A DNA stretch of 64,000 nucleotides. Origin: Chalara sp. BL73. Its lineage: Eukaryota > Ascomycota > Leotiomycetes > Helotiales. Positions 36,352 to 48,343 of this stretch are shown piece by piece (the first letter of the stretch is position 1; each line of letters begins with the position of its first letter). Location of the stretch: contig CAKJVC010000012.1 of NCBI GenBank assembly GCA_918026815.1, positions 2,852,001 to 2,916,000 on the forward strand. The letters run 5' to 3'. The position numbers and the translations under genes are program-made. The notes beneath the pieces are model-generated. The model saw only the letters and a program-made list of their open reading frames with translations. It was not told the origin of the DNA and made no database searches.

Positions 36352-36423
36352 GGCTCGGTGGCTTAGTGGTAAAGCGTGGGTTTGCAACGCCTAAGATCCG
36401 GTGTTCGAATCACCGTCGAACCT
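36352..36423 (+). tRNA. tRNA-Cys (anticodon GCA), intronless
   Basis: A 72-nt cloverleaf folds by eye: acceptor GGCTCGG/TCGAACC, D arm GCTT...AAGC, anticodon stem TGGGT/GCCTA with loop TTGCAAC (anticodon GCA at 36384-36386), and T arm CGGTG/CACCG with loop TTCGAAT. The discriminator base is U, the classical cysteine identity base. Internal promoters fit: A box TGGCTTAGTGG and B box around GTTCGAATC. The third acceptor pair is a C-A mismatch and the seventh is G-U, and the anticodon stem has two G-U pairs, so the stems are weaker than usual. Confidence 0.93.
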
Positions 36424-36424
36424 C

Positions 36425-36429
36425 TTTTT
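36425..36429 (+). terminator. RNA polymerase III terminator of tRNA-Cys
   Basis: A T5 run begins two bases after the tRNA 3' end, with a second T6 run about 8 bases further (36433-36438), as expected for Pol III termination. Confidence 0.85.
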
Positions 36430-36511
36430 ACCTTTTTTGTTTTCCTACCATATAGCCATTTACACCTTTTCTTTAAATCTTCACGCCAATATTGCTTTAC
36501 ATCCTGTCACC

Positions 36512-38339
36512 TTAGTACGTATACCTGAAATCCACAGTGCGTTCTAATAATCTGAACCCTCGCTTTTGCTGGTTGTTTGCGAAGAAGAAGTAAGAGGTGA
36601 AGATGGCCACAATGCTGATGATGATGATGTGGCTCCCTATACTGACCCATATGGCGGTGATATACCGTGGAGCTTCGGGTTGGCGCACGATGAAGGAACC
36701 TGCGATGCCGCCGAGGCCGTTGCAGGCTGTTATTGCGGCAGCGAAGGTCGCGCGCTTCCATTGGCCGACGATGTTGGAGGCTTGATATGCGTTCACTTTG
36801 TTGAGGTTAGCAGTGACTTTTAGAACAGGCACTGTTATCTAAAGGGGGAACCCACTGGCTGCCCAGTTGCTGACATATGCTCCAGTCGCCAAATAGGTTC
36901 CCGCGTACCGTACGGCATTTTGCGATGCGAAACCCAACATGGAGAACCCGACGACGGTGCATATACAGTTGAATGTGATGACAAGACCCCGGAGCTGAAG
37001 GTGATCGCCCACGATCGAACTGATAACCACAGGTATAACAGCATAGAAGTACGGCGGAGCGGAGAGGAGGATGGACTGGTCGGTAGAGAAGCCCATGCCT
37101 GACTGTAGGATGATTGGAAGGAAGTAGGAGAGGGATGTTGAAACCAAATTCAGGCCTATGTCACTGGTCAGCACGTGGCTTACGAGTCATGAGACATAGA
37201 GTGTGCTCTTACAGAAGAAAAGAGCACAAAATCCATAGATTTTCAGATCCTTGAAGTGGACGAGACATTTTGACCAGGCGAACTCTTCGGCTTTGACATC
37301 ACCGCGATCTTCTGTGATGCGTGCTTCAGCTAATGCCTGCTCGTCGGCGGATAGGAAGTGAAAGCTGTGGTGTGAGTTTTCCGGGAAGTCAACAATCCAG
37401 AAGTACGTCAGCACTCCGATCACTAAAGTCGTCAGTGAACTGTGAGAACATAATCTGGGGGAGAATACCGATAGCAAGCAGGCCCTGCACGAGAAACATC
37501 CATCTCCATCCGGCCAATCCTCCCTTTCCATGTAACTTATTCAGTCCGAAATTCAAGAATCCTCCCAGCCCGACCACCGTCACTTCCCCGGACTGCAGAA
37601 ACGCATAGCGGAGTTGCTGTTCTTTTCTCGTGTACCACGTACTGATGAGGTAGCTCAAGCCAGGAAAGATGGCAGATTGTGCTATACCCAAGAGGACACG
37701 CATTCCTATCATTTGTCTCCAGGTCGTTATGAATGCCGTACACTTCTTCTCTCAGCTTGCGAAATAGATTAGAAGAGGAGGGAGACGTACCAGAGTGATG
37801 ACACCGAATCCAATAGTTATTGCCGAGAACATGACTCTGGGACCTAGCCATCGTACCGCTACCGTGGCTGGGAGTTGAAACGTCACGGATGCGACGGTAT
37901 ATACTAAGATTGAGACTGACTAGCTCATATATCAGCACTCTTAGCCCAGTACTTGAGTCTTGGGGATGGGAGACTCTACATATCTATTGCCGCTCCCTAG
38001 ATCTAGATCCTGAAAGATAGTAGTGACACTTGCTGCACTGATGATCCCCGAATCCTAATCCAAAAACCATCAGCTTACTTCTTACAATTCTCAAATAGTT
38101 TTTTTTTTCAATATAGACCCGCCTGAAGAAAATTAGGACGAGGATAAACGAACCAGAAGATTCAGCGAACACAATATTCCCGCAATAGTACACAGCCGCA
38201 TATCAATCTTCCGCAACAATCTTCCCTCCATCTTCTCATCCCTCTCCAAAAGCTGATTCTCAGGAATATAACCAACACCGTCACCTCGCGATGGCGGTAT
38301 CTCGTCATCCGACAATTCCACCCTCGTTGTATTCTTCAT
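36512..38339 (-). CDS. MFS transporter, DAL5/allantoate permease (anion:cation symporter) family
   Basis: Seven exons spliced by eye give 485 residues. After a hydrophilic N-terminus (ELSDDEIPPSRGDGVGYIPE) the conserved RKIDMRLCTIAGI leads into 12 membrane segments. Family markers are DSGIISAASVTTIFQDLDL, VRWLGPRVMFSAITIGFGVI, GIAQSAIFPGLSYLISTWYT with RKEQQLR, GWRWMFLVQGLLAI, ENSHHSFHFLSADEQALAEA and YQASNIVGQWKRATFAAA. Such permeases import vitamins, nicotinate, allantoate or other organic anions; the substrate is not predictable here. The tail ends GFRLLERTVDFRYTY. The exon 6/7 junction is the least certain: I chose donor GTGGGT and acceptor AAAG, which keeps frame and the conserved NAYQASN block. 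The tRNA-Cys gene lies 89 bp beyond its stop. Confidence 0.88.
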
Positions 38340-38961
38340 TTTCTTTACAATTTTGCAGTGCTGAAAGATCAATCAAATAGACAAGACTAAGAATAAACAA
38401 GCAAACAAGCAACGCAGGTGTAAAAATATTAAAACAGACTGCTCTCCGAAGAGAATGGAAAGGTGACACATATTAGTCAGTTAATAGGAAAGGCTTACAT
38501 TATCAAGGGAAGTGAAGTGAGTCTAGCCAGGACGTAAAAGTGGGGTTTCGGCACTCCGCCGGGGTCTGTTTGAGTCGAGATACGCAGGAGGCAAGAAAAC
38601 GGCGCTTTAGCCGACATGCGATAAGGTGGAATGTATAGCCGGAGTATCTACACCGGGAACTAACTCATCGTGACTTAAGGCTGTGCATATGAGTGTAAAT
38701 CAATCGGCCTAGAATTAGCCCGCATAAGTTAATGATGGACGTTCACCAGCATTCATCACCAACCGAAAGATAAAAAATTATATTTGAGAGACTCAAATGA
38801 AGGTCATGCTCGCTGAATGCTGTGTGTTACAATACATTATCGACTGCCAAGTAAATATGAACATCTTAAAAAATCATCATCCTCGCTCCCTTGTCATTCT
38901 TCTAAGATTGACTTGCTAGGAAATTAGCAGCCTAATCAAAGTCAGCAAAAGACTCATCATA
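38340..38961. other. Intergenic region
   Basis: Promoter of the MFS gene and 3' region of EDE1. No gene or repeat recognised. Confidence 0.5.
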
Positions 38962-41900
38962 CTAGTGTTCCCAAGGACCTACCCTTTCCAAGTTATAGTC
39001 ATATTTCTCCAAGGCGGCTAACGCTTCGGAACGCTTATAGCCCATTCCGGTCAGATTCTTTAAGATTGGGTCGTCGTGCACTCCAGCCTCTGTGAGAGCT
39101 CTGCCAATCACAGGTCTCTCAGGAGCAGCGGATGAGATGCTGTTATTCTCCACGGGCTTCGCAGGCTCAGGGGTTGATGTAGTAGCAGGGGCATCTAGGC
39201 CAGCAAAGATCGCGTCCCAATCATGGTTGTCATGCACTGCAGTGTTCGCTGGAGCTGTAGGCTGCGTGGCTGGAGATTGTGTATACTCGCCAAAAACATC
39301 ATCAGCACCTCCAAAGTGTGAGGTGTTGATCTGACTGGGCTGCTCTGCAGGTTTTGCGTTCTTCGCTGGTGGAGCTGGAGGGCTGTCGAACATGGGATTG
39401 AAATCGTCTAATCCAGATCGGTCGTGGACGGAGATATTGGCGAAGTCGTCATCGGCATCCCCTTCCTTAGCATCTTCCAAGTCCTCAAAATCATCAAAAT
39501 CGTCATCAAAGGGAACCTTAGCAGGAGCTGGTGGAGGAGCAGCCTGAGTTGTCACTGCAGGGGAAGGCCCAAATGGTGACTGAACCGGGGCGGTCGCGCT
39601 CTGAGAAGTTACTGTAGGAGAAGACCCGAAGGGTGATGGAGCTGTCGCGAAAGTCAGATGACTTGACTGCGATGTCCCCGAAGTTGGCTCAGCGGACGCC
39701 GTTGGTGGAGAAGTCGGGTCCTCGCGCTTTGGAAGAAGGCCAGAGTACTCCTGGACCTCTGATTGAGCACGCTCAGCAGAAGTAACAGTTTTGTCATATG
39801 GTGGAGGTGAAGTCTGTGCCCCAGGAGTTGGGGGTGAAGAGATCGTAGAGGCGTTGTGGGAAAGTGCAGGTCGCGACTCAAGGAGATCCTTTGCATTTAT
39901 TCCATTTGCAGCTGTTGATTCTGTAATTCCTTGCGTTGAGCTGGCGTTTCTAGTATGGCTGGGGGACCCAGGAGCAAAGTCATCATCAAAGCCACCAGCA
40001 TCGCTGGTACTATCGCTGTCATCATCATCATCCAACTCGGCTATAGGAGGAAATTCCTTGTTAAAGCCACTTGCAACAGCTGAAGAAGATCCTTCATTGG
40101 TAGAACTTCCCGTATTGGAGCGTTCTTGGGGTTTAGCCGAATTTCCAAACCCAGCGAAGGCAGCATCGAAATCGTCTTTAACATTCCCTGCAGGCTCTTT
40201 AGTGATAGCGAAGGGCGATGCAGCGGCTTGTTCGCTAAGAGTTGAGCCTCCTGTGGGTGTATCTAGGATCTGAGAGTTAGGGTCGCCTGGGAATGCTCCT
40301 GGGATAGAATCTTTATGTTGGAAATCAAAAGCCGCTGGGGAAGCATTTGATTTACGGTCAAGGCCGGGTGAAGTAGCTCTTACACTATCGGCGGAGCCTC
40401 CCAAATTAGATGATCCAGTAGGTGTTGCACCAATGTAGTTGGTGGGTGTTTCTGCACCGGTAGAGCCTTCACCGAACCTGCTATTTGGAGCAGAGACTTG
40501 GCGTGATGAGCTTATAGACTCATTATGGGCTGGAAACGGCAAGAAACTGGAACTCAATTGTCTTGACTCTGGTGGTGGCGGAGGTTCATTCGTTTGTGGA
40601 AGCTCACGTAGTGCTGCTGAAGGTGATCCCGCTGGAGAGGGAAGACCACTCCCACTGCTAGAAAGCGCTCTAGCTGGAATGGTTGAGGTTGATCCTGCAA
40701 GCGAACGTGTCTCGCTATCCTGTTTGAACGAGGTTGGTGGAGCCGAAGATTCGTTAGCCACGGCTGCGGCACCGAAGGAAGGGCCAAAGACATTCTCGAA
40801 CGATTGATCTTGTTGCGACTGAGCTGATGGCGAAACATACGGAGACGACACTTCATTTGAGCTATCCTTCCGCCTGAAGAAAGGATTATTGGCACTCATG
40901 GTAGAGAGAGCAGGACTAGCAACCTGAGGGGGGCTCTGAACTAGAGCGGCTGTAGCAAGCTCCTTTTTATCATCCTCAATGCTCTTATTCAGTTCTGCTG
41001 CCTCCGTTTTCAGTTTTTCTCGCTCGCCTTCATTGGTAGCTAGCTGTTTCTTGTTGATTGCAACTAGGCCCTTCTGTTGACGAGCGTCTGACCTCAATTT
41101 TTCCAATGCTGGTTTCATCTGCGTGATCTCTGCATTAACAACTCTCATGCGATCTTTCAAGCTTGCATTCTCTTGCTGATCTGCTTGTAACGCGGCGAAA
41201 ATCTGTTGATGCTGAGTTTGTAGGTCTTTGTAGGTGCCCTCAACCATCGAAATCTCAGTCTGCAGCTTCTTCGTCTCATTCCGAGATGCTATAAGGCGTT
41301 CCTCTAGACTCTTTACGTCTTTAACTTCTTGTTCATACAGAGAGCGAAGCTGGGCCAGACGCAGCTCAAACTCACGCTTCTGGGAACTGGCTTGGTTTAG
41401 CTCATTCTGAGATGTAGCGCGCTGGCCCTGCACATCCTGCATTTGTCTAGACAGATTCCCAACTTGATTCGATAGATTTGCAAGCTCGGATGTTTCATTT
41501 GTTAGCTTGCTGCTAACTTCAGGGTCATTATCGCCCAGTAAATCCTCACTGATCGACTTCTGGTGCAATGGAGCAGCGGAAGCTCCGAACGAACCGCTCC
41601 CGCCAGTGACATTCTGATTTAATGTTTGTCCGAACGATGATGAAGGAGCAAACGGTTTAAAGACCTGCGATTGTTGCTGTGAACCTGCTGTTGGCGAATT
41701 GGGAGGCCGGCCAAAAGGGTCGCTGCCAAAGGAACCAGAACCCCCAGTTGACTGAGGCGCTTGTGTTGGTGCTGCGGCTGGAGTTGGAACGGGAGAGGGT
41801 GTAGACAAAGCATCAAGACCAAACAAGTCTTCAGCAGCTGACTTTGGTAAAGTAGGAGCTGGATTTTCGAAAGCAGGTGCAGTCGGAAGGTTGGCAGGCC

Positions 41901-43281
41901 TAGATTGATTTCGCATGCTTGGCGGAACCAAATTAGGTGGCAGCGTAGCTGGTAATGAGTCGCGACCGTCTCGTTTACTTCGTTGCTGCCGGATAAGATA
42001 CATGGCGACGGCAAACTCATCCTTACTCAGACGACCGCCTGAGTTTATGTCCGCAAGATCCCAGATCTGAGCCAAAGCTTCTTCCGGAAGTTTTGACTCG
42101 CTGAAAAATGGCACTGCTTCATCTCCTGTGATGAAGCCTCTATTATTTTTGTCTAATCCAAAGTAGATTTTGTCAAATTTATCTTTGTCCGCGGGAGTTA
42201 TTGCCCAATTGTTAGCAAAGCCTGTTCCTTGGGGAAATTGCTGCGGAGCTGTATATGCCGTGCGACTAAGGGGACTACTTGCTCGTCCTGTGCCTTGACC
42301 GGTCAACTGCCTAGGAATAGCAGACATAGAACCCGCAGCAGAACCTTGCCGGCTGGGTGGCCGTACAGAAGCAGCCTCGTAGAGTCCAGCAGGGAGAATA
42401 TTTGGAAGCGCTCGCATGCTGCCTGACTTAAATGATGCTAGCAAGTGCATTGCAATCACGAATTCCGTAACTACCAAAGCACCCCTCTGTTCCGTGTCCG
42501 CGAGATTCCAAATTCTACCAAGAATTTCATTCGGTAAACCTGCACGCTCAAATATTTGTTTCGCCTGTTCTCCTGGGAGAATACCATTCTGAGCTCCAGA
42601 CTTTTCGAACAGCAATGCGTATTGGGTAGCTTTATCTCGGGTCAGCGAGGGAACACGGATAGGTGCAGAACCGCTTGCTTGAGGTTGTAAGGCGTTTGGA
42701 GGAGGCCCTGGAGGAGGCTGAATGCCAGTAGAGCTCAAATCACCGGCAGAGTCCCCATCGAATCTTGGGAGCGGCCCTGGCTGACGAGCTAATTCAGGTG
42801 TTGGTTCTCGTCCTGCTTGGTAATGTCCGATCAATCGCAATACGATTCCAAAGCCGGCGGGCGTGAGGAGCCCTCGATTCTCAGTATCCGCAATCTGCCA
42901 TATCTGTAAAGAGATAATTGTTAGTCTAGTATTGGTAAAATGTTCCATTGAGGAGGTTGGGGTAGCTTGTTTACTCACCTCTCCAAGTACTCTTGGTTCA
43001 AGCCGGGTGGACTCGAAGAACTTAACTGCGACTTCCCCTGTAACGACTCCCAAGTTGTCTGAATCGGCTTTTCTGAATAGCTGACCAAAGACTCGTTTCT
43101 CTTCCGCGGTGAGGTTTAAAGTCGAACCCGCTGTACGTCCGTCAGTATCCCATCTTGGATGTGTACCCAGATAGCCCATCCAAGCATCAGGATCATCGTG
43201 TCTTCATTGAATTACAGTATAGCTCTTCGAAACGCAATGCCCTACGGAGAGAAATAACCTGCTCTCACCTGGATCTGCCAT
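38962..43281 (-). CDS. EDE1: EH-domain endocytic scaffold Ede1/Eps15-like
   Basis: Early-arriving scaffold of clathrin-mediated endocytosis at the plasma membrane. Counting from Met at 43179 with the intron removed, three EH domains lie at about 24-95 (TAEEKRVFGQLFRKADSDNL), 155-245 and 301-390 (LDKNNRGFITGDEAVPFFSE). A Pro/Ser-rich linker, a coiled coil of about 190 residues and long disordered acidic regions follow, ending in a UBA domain (ILKNLTGMGYKRSEALAALE). An intron at 42904-42978 (GTGAGT...CAG, 75 bp) is stop-free and keeps frame. A first short exon probably starts at 43281 (MADPGESRHDDPDAWM), using a weak GTTATT donor; otherwise translation begins at 43179. Length is about 1,395 residues. 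The protein also contains its own NPF (SANNPFFRRKD). Identity is firm; the start is uncertain. Confidence 0.92.
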
Positions 43282-43983
43282 AACGCTACGTCTCCTGCGA
43301 GCTGCCAGAGAATCCGAAGACAGCTCAGCTTGCCTAGGCGAGCCTTTCAACAGTGCGGATGCCAATTATGATACGTTATTCAATTGTTTCGCAAACTTCT
43401 AAAGCTTAGAAGCTAAGGTAAGAATGCGACGAAAGATGTGATTCTGCAGGCTGATGCGGCCTGAGAGCTTTGGGGTCTGCATTCGCTAGACCATTCTGAG
43501 CAGCTCACATCATTTGTGGGGCAGGATGTTTATCCCTATGGCTACCAGCAGGCAAGCCACTATAAGATACGTTATAAAGGTAGGGAACCAGAATAACAAG
43601 CATGGTGAAAAATAACCATTTCAACTCTTAGTTGTACCTTTTATCGCAAGTTATGGGCTCACATCAAGATGTCATTCGCAACAAAATACATCTTTGCACG
43701 TTTGAAATACAAGCTCCAAATCTTATATAGTTAAGTCGGCCTCGATGCTTTCACCAACTGTCACTGATGGTTATATCTTTGACAAGGTAAATAAAGCTTG
43801 ATTCTAGGTGCAATATGTGCAATAAAACGCCCATTTGTAAAAAGGTGCTCAATTAATTTCATAACAACAAGAAGGTAGTAGCGACTCCGGAATACACCTT
43901 GCCGCTGGAAAAAAAAAGTACCAAATGCCCTTCCAAGTATGCGATCAACGGAAGCTGAGCATACAACTCAGAAGTGTGCACGC
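43282..43983. other. Intergenic region
   Basis: Promoter of EDE1 and 3' region of alpha-tubulin. No gene recognised. Confidence 0.5.
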
Positions 43984-45736
43984 TTAGTATTCAGCTTCGA
44001 CACCCTCATCATCTCCCAAAGAATCCGTTGCAACTTCTTCGTAGTCACGCTCCAAAGCAGCAAGATCTTCACGTGCCTCAGAGAACTCTCCTTCCTCCAT
44101 ACCCTCACCAACATACCAATGGACGAAAGCACGCTTGGAGTACATGAGATCGAATTTGTGTGAAAGAGCAGACCAGGCCTCCGCGATGGCAGTTGTGTTC
44201 GAAAGCATGCAGCTTGTCATTGTTAGCAGTTAGTCAATTTGATGGGATAGTTCCAACTTACACAGCACGGTTGACCTTGGCCAAATCGCCGTTAGGAACC
44301 ATTTGAGGTGGTTGGTAGCAGATACCAATCTTGAAACCAGTTGGGCACCAGTCAACAAATTGGATAGTGCGCTTGGTCTTGAGTGTGGCAACGGCTGCAT
44401 GAACGTCCTTGGGGACAACATCACCCCGGTACAACAGGCAAGTCGCCATGTATTTTCCATTGCGTGGATCACACTTGACCATCTGATTGTTTGGCTCAAA
44501 GCAGGACATAGAGATCTCTTGAACGGAGTTTGCCTCGTGGGATGCCTTGGCCGCCGACACAACTGGTGAGTAAGCAACGAGCGGGAAGTGGATGCGTGGG
44601 TATGGGACCAAATTGGTTTGGAACTCGTTAAGATCAACGTTGAGTGAACCGTCGAAGCGGAGTGAGGCTGTGATGGATGAAACGACTGTGTTTTGATTAG
44701 ATTCAAGTTACAATTGAGCGTAATTTCCAAGCTTACCTTGGGCAATAAGACGGTTCAAGTTCTCAAAGTTGGGGCGCTCGAGACCAAGGTTTCTTCTGCA
44801 GATATCGTAGATAGCTTCATTGTCAACCATGAAGGAACAATCGGAGTGCTCGAGAGTGGTATGAGTAGTAAGAATGGAATTGTAGGGCTCGACGACAGAG
44901 GTAGAGGTTTGCGGAGCTGGATAGACGCAGAACTCGAGTTTTACCTTCTTGCCAAAGTCGACAGATAGACGCTCCATGAGGAGAGCTCCAAATCCAGATC
45001 CAGTTCCACCGCCGAATGAGTGGAAGACGAGGAAACCTTGAAGACCAGAGCAATTATCGGCCACGTGGCGAACCTTGTCTAGCACCTGATCGATCAACTC
45101 TTTTCCAACGGTATAATGACCACGAGCATAGTTGTTTGAGGCATCCTCCTTTCCAGTGATCATCTGTTCAGGGTGGAACAAGCTTCTGTATGTGCCGGTA
45201 CGGACCTCATCGACCACATTGGGCTCAAGATCGCAGTAGATAGTTCGGGGAACGTATTTGCCTTGTCCTGTAAAGATATAACGCGTTAGTGGTATACTTA
45301 AAAGCGGGTATAGCATTTATGCCTACCAGTCTCGGAGAAAAAAGTGCTGAATCCCTGATCAGGATCAGCGGCTTTCCGCTCTTCAGTGAGATATCCATCA
45401 GGCTATTGAGGGAAAATGTTAGTGATAGTTCTGGAACAAGTAGTAGATAGCGAAAGTAATTATGTTTACGTACCTGAATACCATGCTCAAGGCAGTAGAG
45501 CTAAAAGTCGTCTGTTAGTTGTCGTGTTTACCTCCCAGCAACATCACAAGATTGAATATCCTTGAAGCTCACCTCCCAGCAAGAGTTTGCAATTTGGCAA
45601 CCGGCCTGGCCGACTATTGACAGAAGATACGTTAGCCTGGTACAAAAGGTAGAAAGGTTGAGGAACGCGGGATTCAAGGTAGCGGTGTGGAGCGCGTCGA
45701 GGTGAGCTTACCGTTGATTGAAATGACTTCTCTCAT
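43984..45736 (-). CDS. tubA: Alpha-tubulin
   Basis: Structural subunit of microtubules. About seven exons, starting with a 25-bp exon (MREVISIN, 45736-45712) and tiny second and third exons ([14 protein letters not shown] and LYCLEHGIQ). The GTP-binding signature [20 protein letters not shown] is at about 44960-45020, and the catalytic GEL-equivalent region and MREC-type elements fit alpha- rather than beta-tubulin. The K40 loop reads [20 protein letters not shown], the usual ascomycete form without the acetylated lysine. The C-terminus [13 protein letters not shown] is short and acidic and ends in Tyr. It diverges from the Pga1-like gene across 329 bp. Identity is certain. Confidence 0.97.
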
Positions 45737-46065
45737 GTTTGCGGTTCTGAAAGCAGAAAGTGTTCGGTATGGTAGAAGATTACACAGCAAAGAATCTAAG
45801 GAGAAGTTCTTTGAAGTGTTCTGTTGAACTTGGAAGGTTGATGATAGTGGGGAGGAAGGCACAGGGGGATGGGACGAAATCTCAAGCGAGTGCCTGGCCA
45901 TGCATAAACAAAACCTGACGCCTCAGGCTGCAAGGTCAGAGCGCGTTGAAACGCGGTTACCTAGCAAGCCAGCAGGCTAGGCCCCACGAACCACTGACAC
46001 CCATCAAGCTTTGAAGTTCACAATCGGAAAGCCGGAACATAGGGGTACTTTCGGATACTTGCAAG
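45737..46065. promoter_or_regulatory. Bidirectional promoter region of alpha-tubulin and Pga1-like gene
   Basis: 329 bp between divergent start codons. It must contain the strong tubulin promoter and that of the small ER-protein gene. No specific binding site was assigned. Confidence 0.55.
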
Positions 46066-46796
46066 ATGTTACAAACTCTTCTTCTGATATTTATTTGGGC
46101 ATGCATTGTCGATGCTAACACCGAGAAAGTAATCTTTCTTGGTCCAAGCAAATTAGAAGTTCCTCTACAGTCGCCGACGCTTGAAGACTTGAAGCTTGAT
46201 ACTCTTTCTCCTGCACACTGGTCAATCAGAACACACATCGCTGCAGAATTTCCTACAAACAGCTCGAAGCATGGCCGCTCATCCTGGCTATTGATTCATC
46301 AATTGGAAGAGGACCGGAGATACGAGATAAGAATATGTTGGGCCGCAACAGTAAGATGTCTATTAGGAATTGGAGTATAGATCTAACTCTTTAGCAACCT
46401 ACTGATTTTCGATTGGATACATACGAGCTCCCAATTGTGTTCGAAACACCCGAACTAATTACATCTCTTGCACAATATGCCAATTCACGCCACTTCAGCT
46501 CAGAAGAGCGCAGCTCAAACTCCCACAACAGAATTTCCTCCATGCTATTTCTGCGCATACAAGCAGCAGCGGACTATTACACCATGAACCAAACACTCAT
46601 GGAGCAAGTTCCACCGGTCTTCGTTGATATTATTCTAGACCCTTTTTTCTTCAATGTCGTTCCACGGTCTCTCATTCCAACAATAATCTATGTTATTATA
46701 CTTGCGATTGGGAGCTGGCTTCTCTCTAAACGAATTAATACGTGGTTGCAAGTTCTAAAGATCAATGCGACTGAAGTGGTAAAGAAAGTCTCATAA
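46066..46796 (+). CDS. Pga1-like protein, probable GPI mannosyltransferase II cofactor
   Basis: Two exons (46066-46350 and 46395-46796; intron GTAAGA...TTTAG, 44 bp) give 228 residues. An N-terminal signal peptide (MLQTLLLIFIWACIVDA), a lumenal domain with RRYEIRICWAATQPTDFRLD and TYELPIVFETPELITSLAQY, and one C-terminal membrane segment (RSLIPTIIYVIILAIGSWLL) give a type I ER membrane protein. This layout and the ICWAATQPT block resemble fungal Pga1, which works with Gpi18 to add the second mannose to GPI anchors. The assignment rests on remembered family resemblance and size (yeast Pga1 is about 200 residues), so treat it as probable. Confidence 0.68.
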
Positions 46797-46987
46797 AAAG
46801 CGGTCGGTTACTCGACGAAATCTCACTTGTATTGATATCAAGATCTGGAAGTTAAACTCAGCGAAGTACATCATTCACTAGACCTGAACTATATGCCGAA
46901 ATGCATCAATCAGATGCGGATATCCTTCTAAAAACATCCAAACCTGCACAGACTATAGAATCCCATTTATCATATCGTCTCATCGTT

Positions 46988-48343
46988 TCAATACCTTCCG
47001 CCATATTGTCCCTGTTGAGGAGCAGGAGGGTTGCCGTATAACCCACCGGAGTGGGTGTTATTATATGCGCCATGTTGGGGTTGAGGGAGATTCCCTGAAG
47101 AATTTGGTGGCTGTTGACCATATGGAGCTGATGAGCCATATTGTGGCGCACCTGGCTGTCCATAATTTGTAGGAGCGCCCGGCTGACCGTGTTGAGGAGG
47201 GCCTTGACCATACTGGGGGGCCCCCGGTTGTCCATATGGAGGGTATTGCTGTTGATGAGATTGGTAGTCTGGCTGAGGGTTAGGAGAGCCATATTGGGGA
47301 GGGTGACCAGAATAAGAGGGAGTGTGTGCTGGAGGGGCTCCACCATAGCCGCCATGCTGTGCATTGCTTGGCGATTGGTTATAGTCGTGGGCAGCACCGT
47401 GCTGTGCCTGTGGTGTGTGCTGGGCTGGAGGAGGGTTGTATTGTGTATGTGCTGCTCCCGATGGCTGATATGAGGTTGGTGGAGCTGCTCCATTATAATT
47501 GCCTTGTTGTCCGCCCTGTGAGTACCCATAGTTGTTTTGCTGCTACGATAGTCAGGGCTGTTATCCGATAGAAATATTCAAAACTTACAGGTTGCTGCTG
47601 CGAGTGCCCACCGAACATGCCGCCCACGCTCCCCATAAACCCACCACCATGACTCTGACCCTGCGAAGGCGTACCCGAATAGCTTGTCGGCTGCGATTGA
47701 TGAGACGGTTTATCCGTCTTCTTCCCACCACTCAGCAAACTACCAGCCAAACCCCCCACAATCCCTCCAATACCTGCTTGCGAACCGCTCGAATGACCAG
47801 AACCAGAACTTTGCTTCCCGCCTCCCAGCAAGGAACCCGCCATATTCAACAGATTATTATTTCCGCCACTGCCATGGCTCGGTTTCTTGCCGCCACCAAG
47901 CAACTGATTCATCGCAAAATTCTATCCACGCCCATCAGTAAATCCCGTCTCAAATTCCCAAGAGTTGAACATACCCCAACGGAGCCCCCTAGACTCCGAT
48001 CCCCATCCGCAGGCACTGGCTGGTTACCCCCATGCTGCTGCTCGTGTCCAGGCGTGCCGTACGGGTGATCATAGCCCTGAGGCGTGGCCTGCGGTGTAGG
48101 ACCCGTTGGCGCCGGGTGAGTCGGCGTATCCCACTGCGAGGCGCCAGTCGAGAGCTGCACGAAATAGTATTTCTTGCTCATGCCATCCCATTGCGCGATC
48201 CAGCCCTCGGGAAGCGGAGGAGGTGCAAAGGAAGGGCCTTCTTGGCCAGGACTGTTTTCTGTCAGCTTTGTTCCAAAACATCTCTTCTGAAAGACGGATA
48301 TGGAGGGAATAGAATCAATAACGTACGTGGCTGGGCCGGTCAT
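46988..48343 (-). CDS. WW-domain protein with Gln/Gly/Pro/Tyr-rich tail
   Basis: Four exons (48343-48327, 48251-47975, 47921-47589, 47542-46988) give 393 residues. One WW domain near residues 17-50 (PPPLPEGWIAQWDGMSKKYY, with the second Trp in ASQWDTPTHP) should bind Pro-rich ligands. A Gly/Ser-rich middle with repeated SLLGGGK/GGLAGSLLSGGKK elements resembles glycine-zipper segments. The last 190 residues are a low-complexity tail of Q, G, P, Y and A with repeats such as YGQPGAPQYG, prion-like in composition. Solitary WW proteins of this type are common in filamentous ascomycetes and poorly characterised. The first exon of 17 bp is chosen because it alone gives an ATG and a clean join to PGQEGPSF. 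Confidence 0.82.

Noticed and set aside
39092..42426. Long open frames antisense to EDE1 (for example 39791-40273 plus)
   Set aside because: They mirror the Ser/Ala/Pro-rich coding strand, show no domain and have no splice or start support; they are compositional shadows.
46906..47529. Met/His-rich minus-strand frame in another frame of the WW gene
   Set aside because: It is the +1 reading of the Gln/Gly/Pro-rich repeat tail and the true frame splices cleanly to the WW exons.
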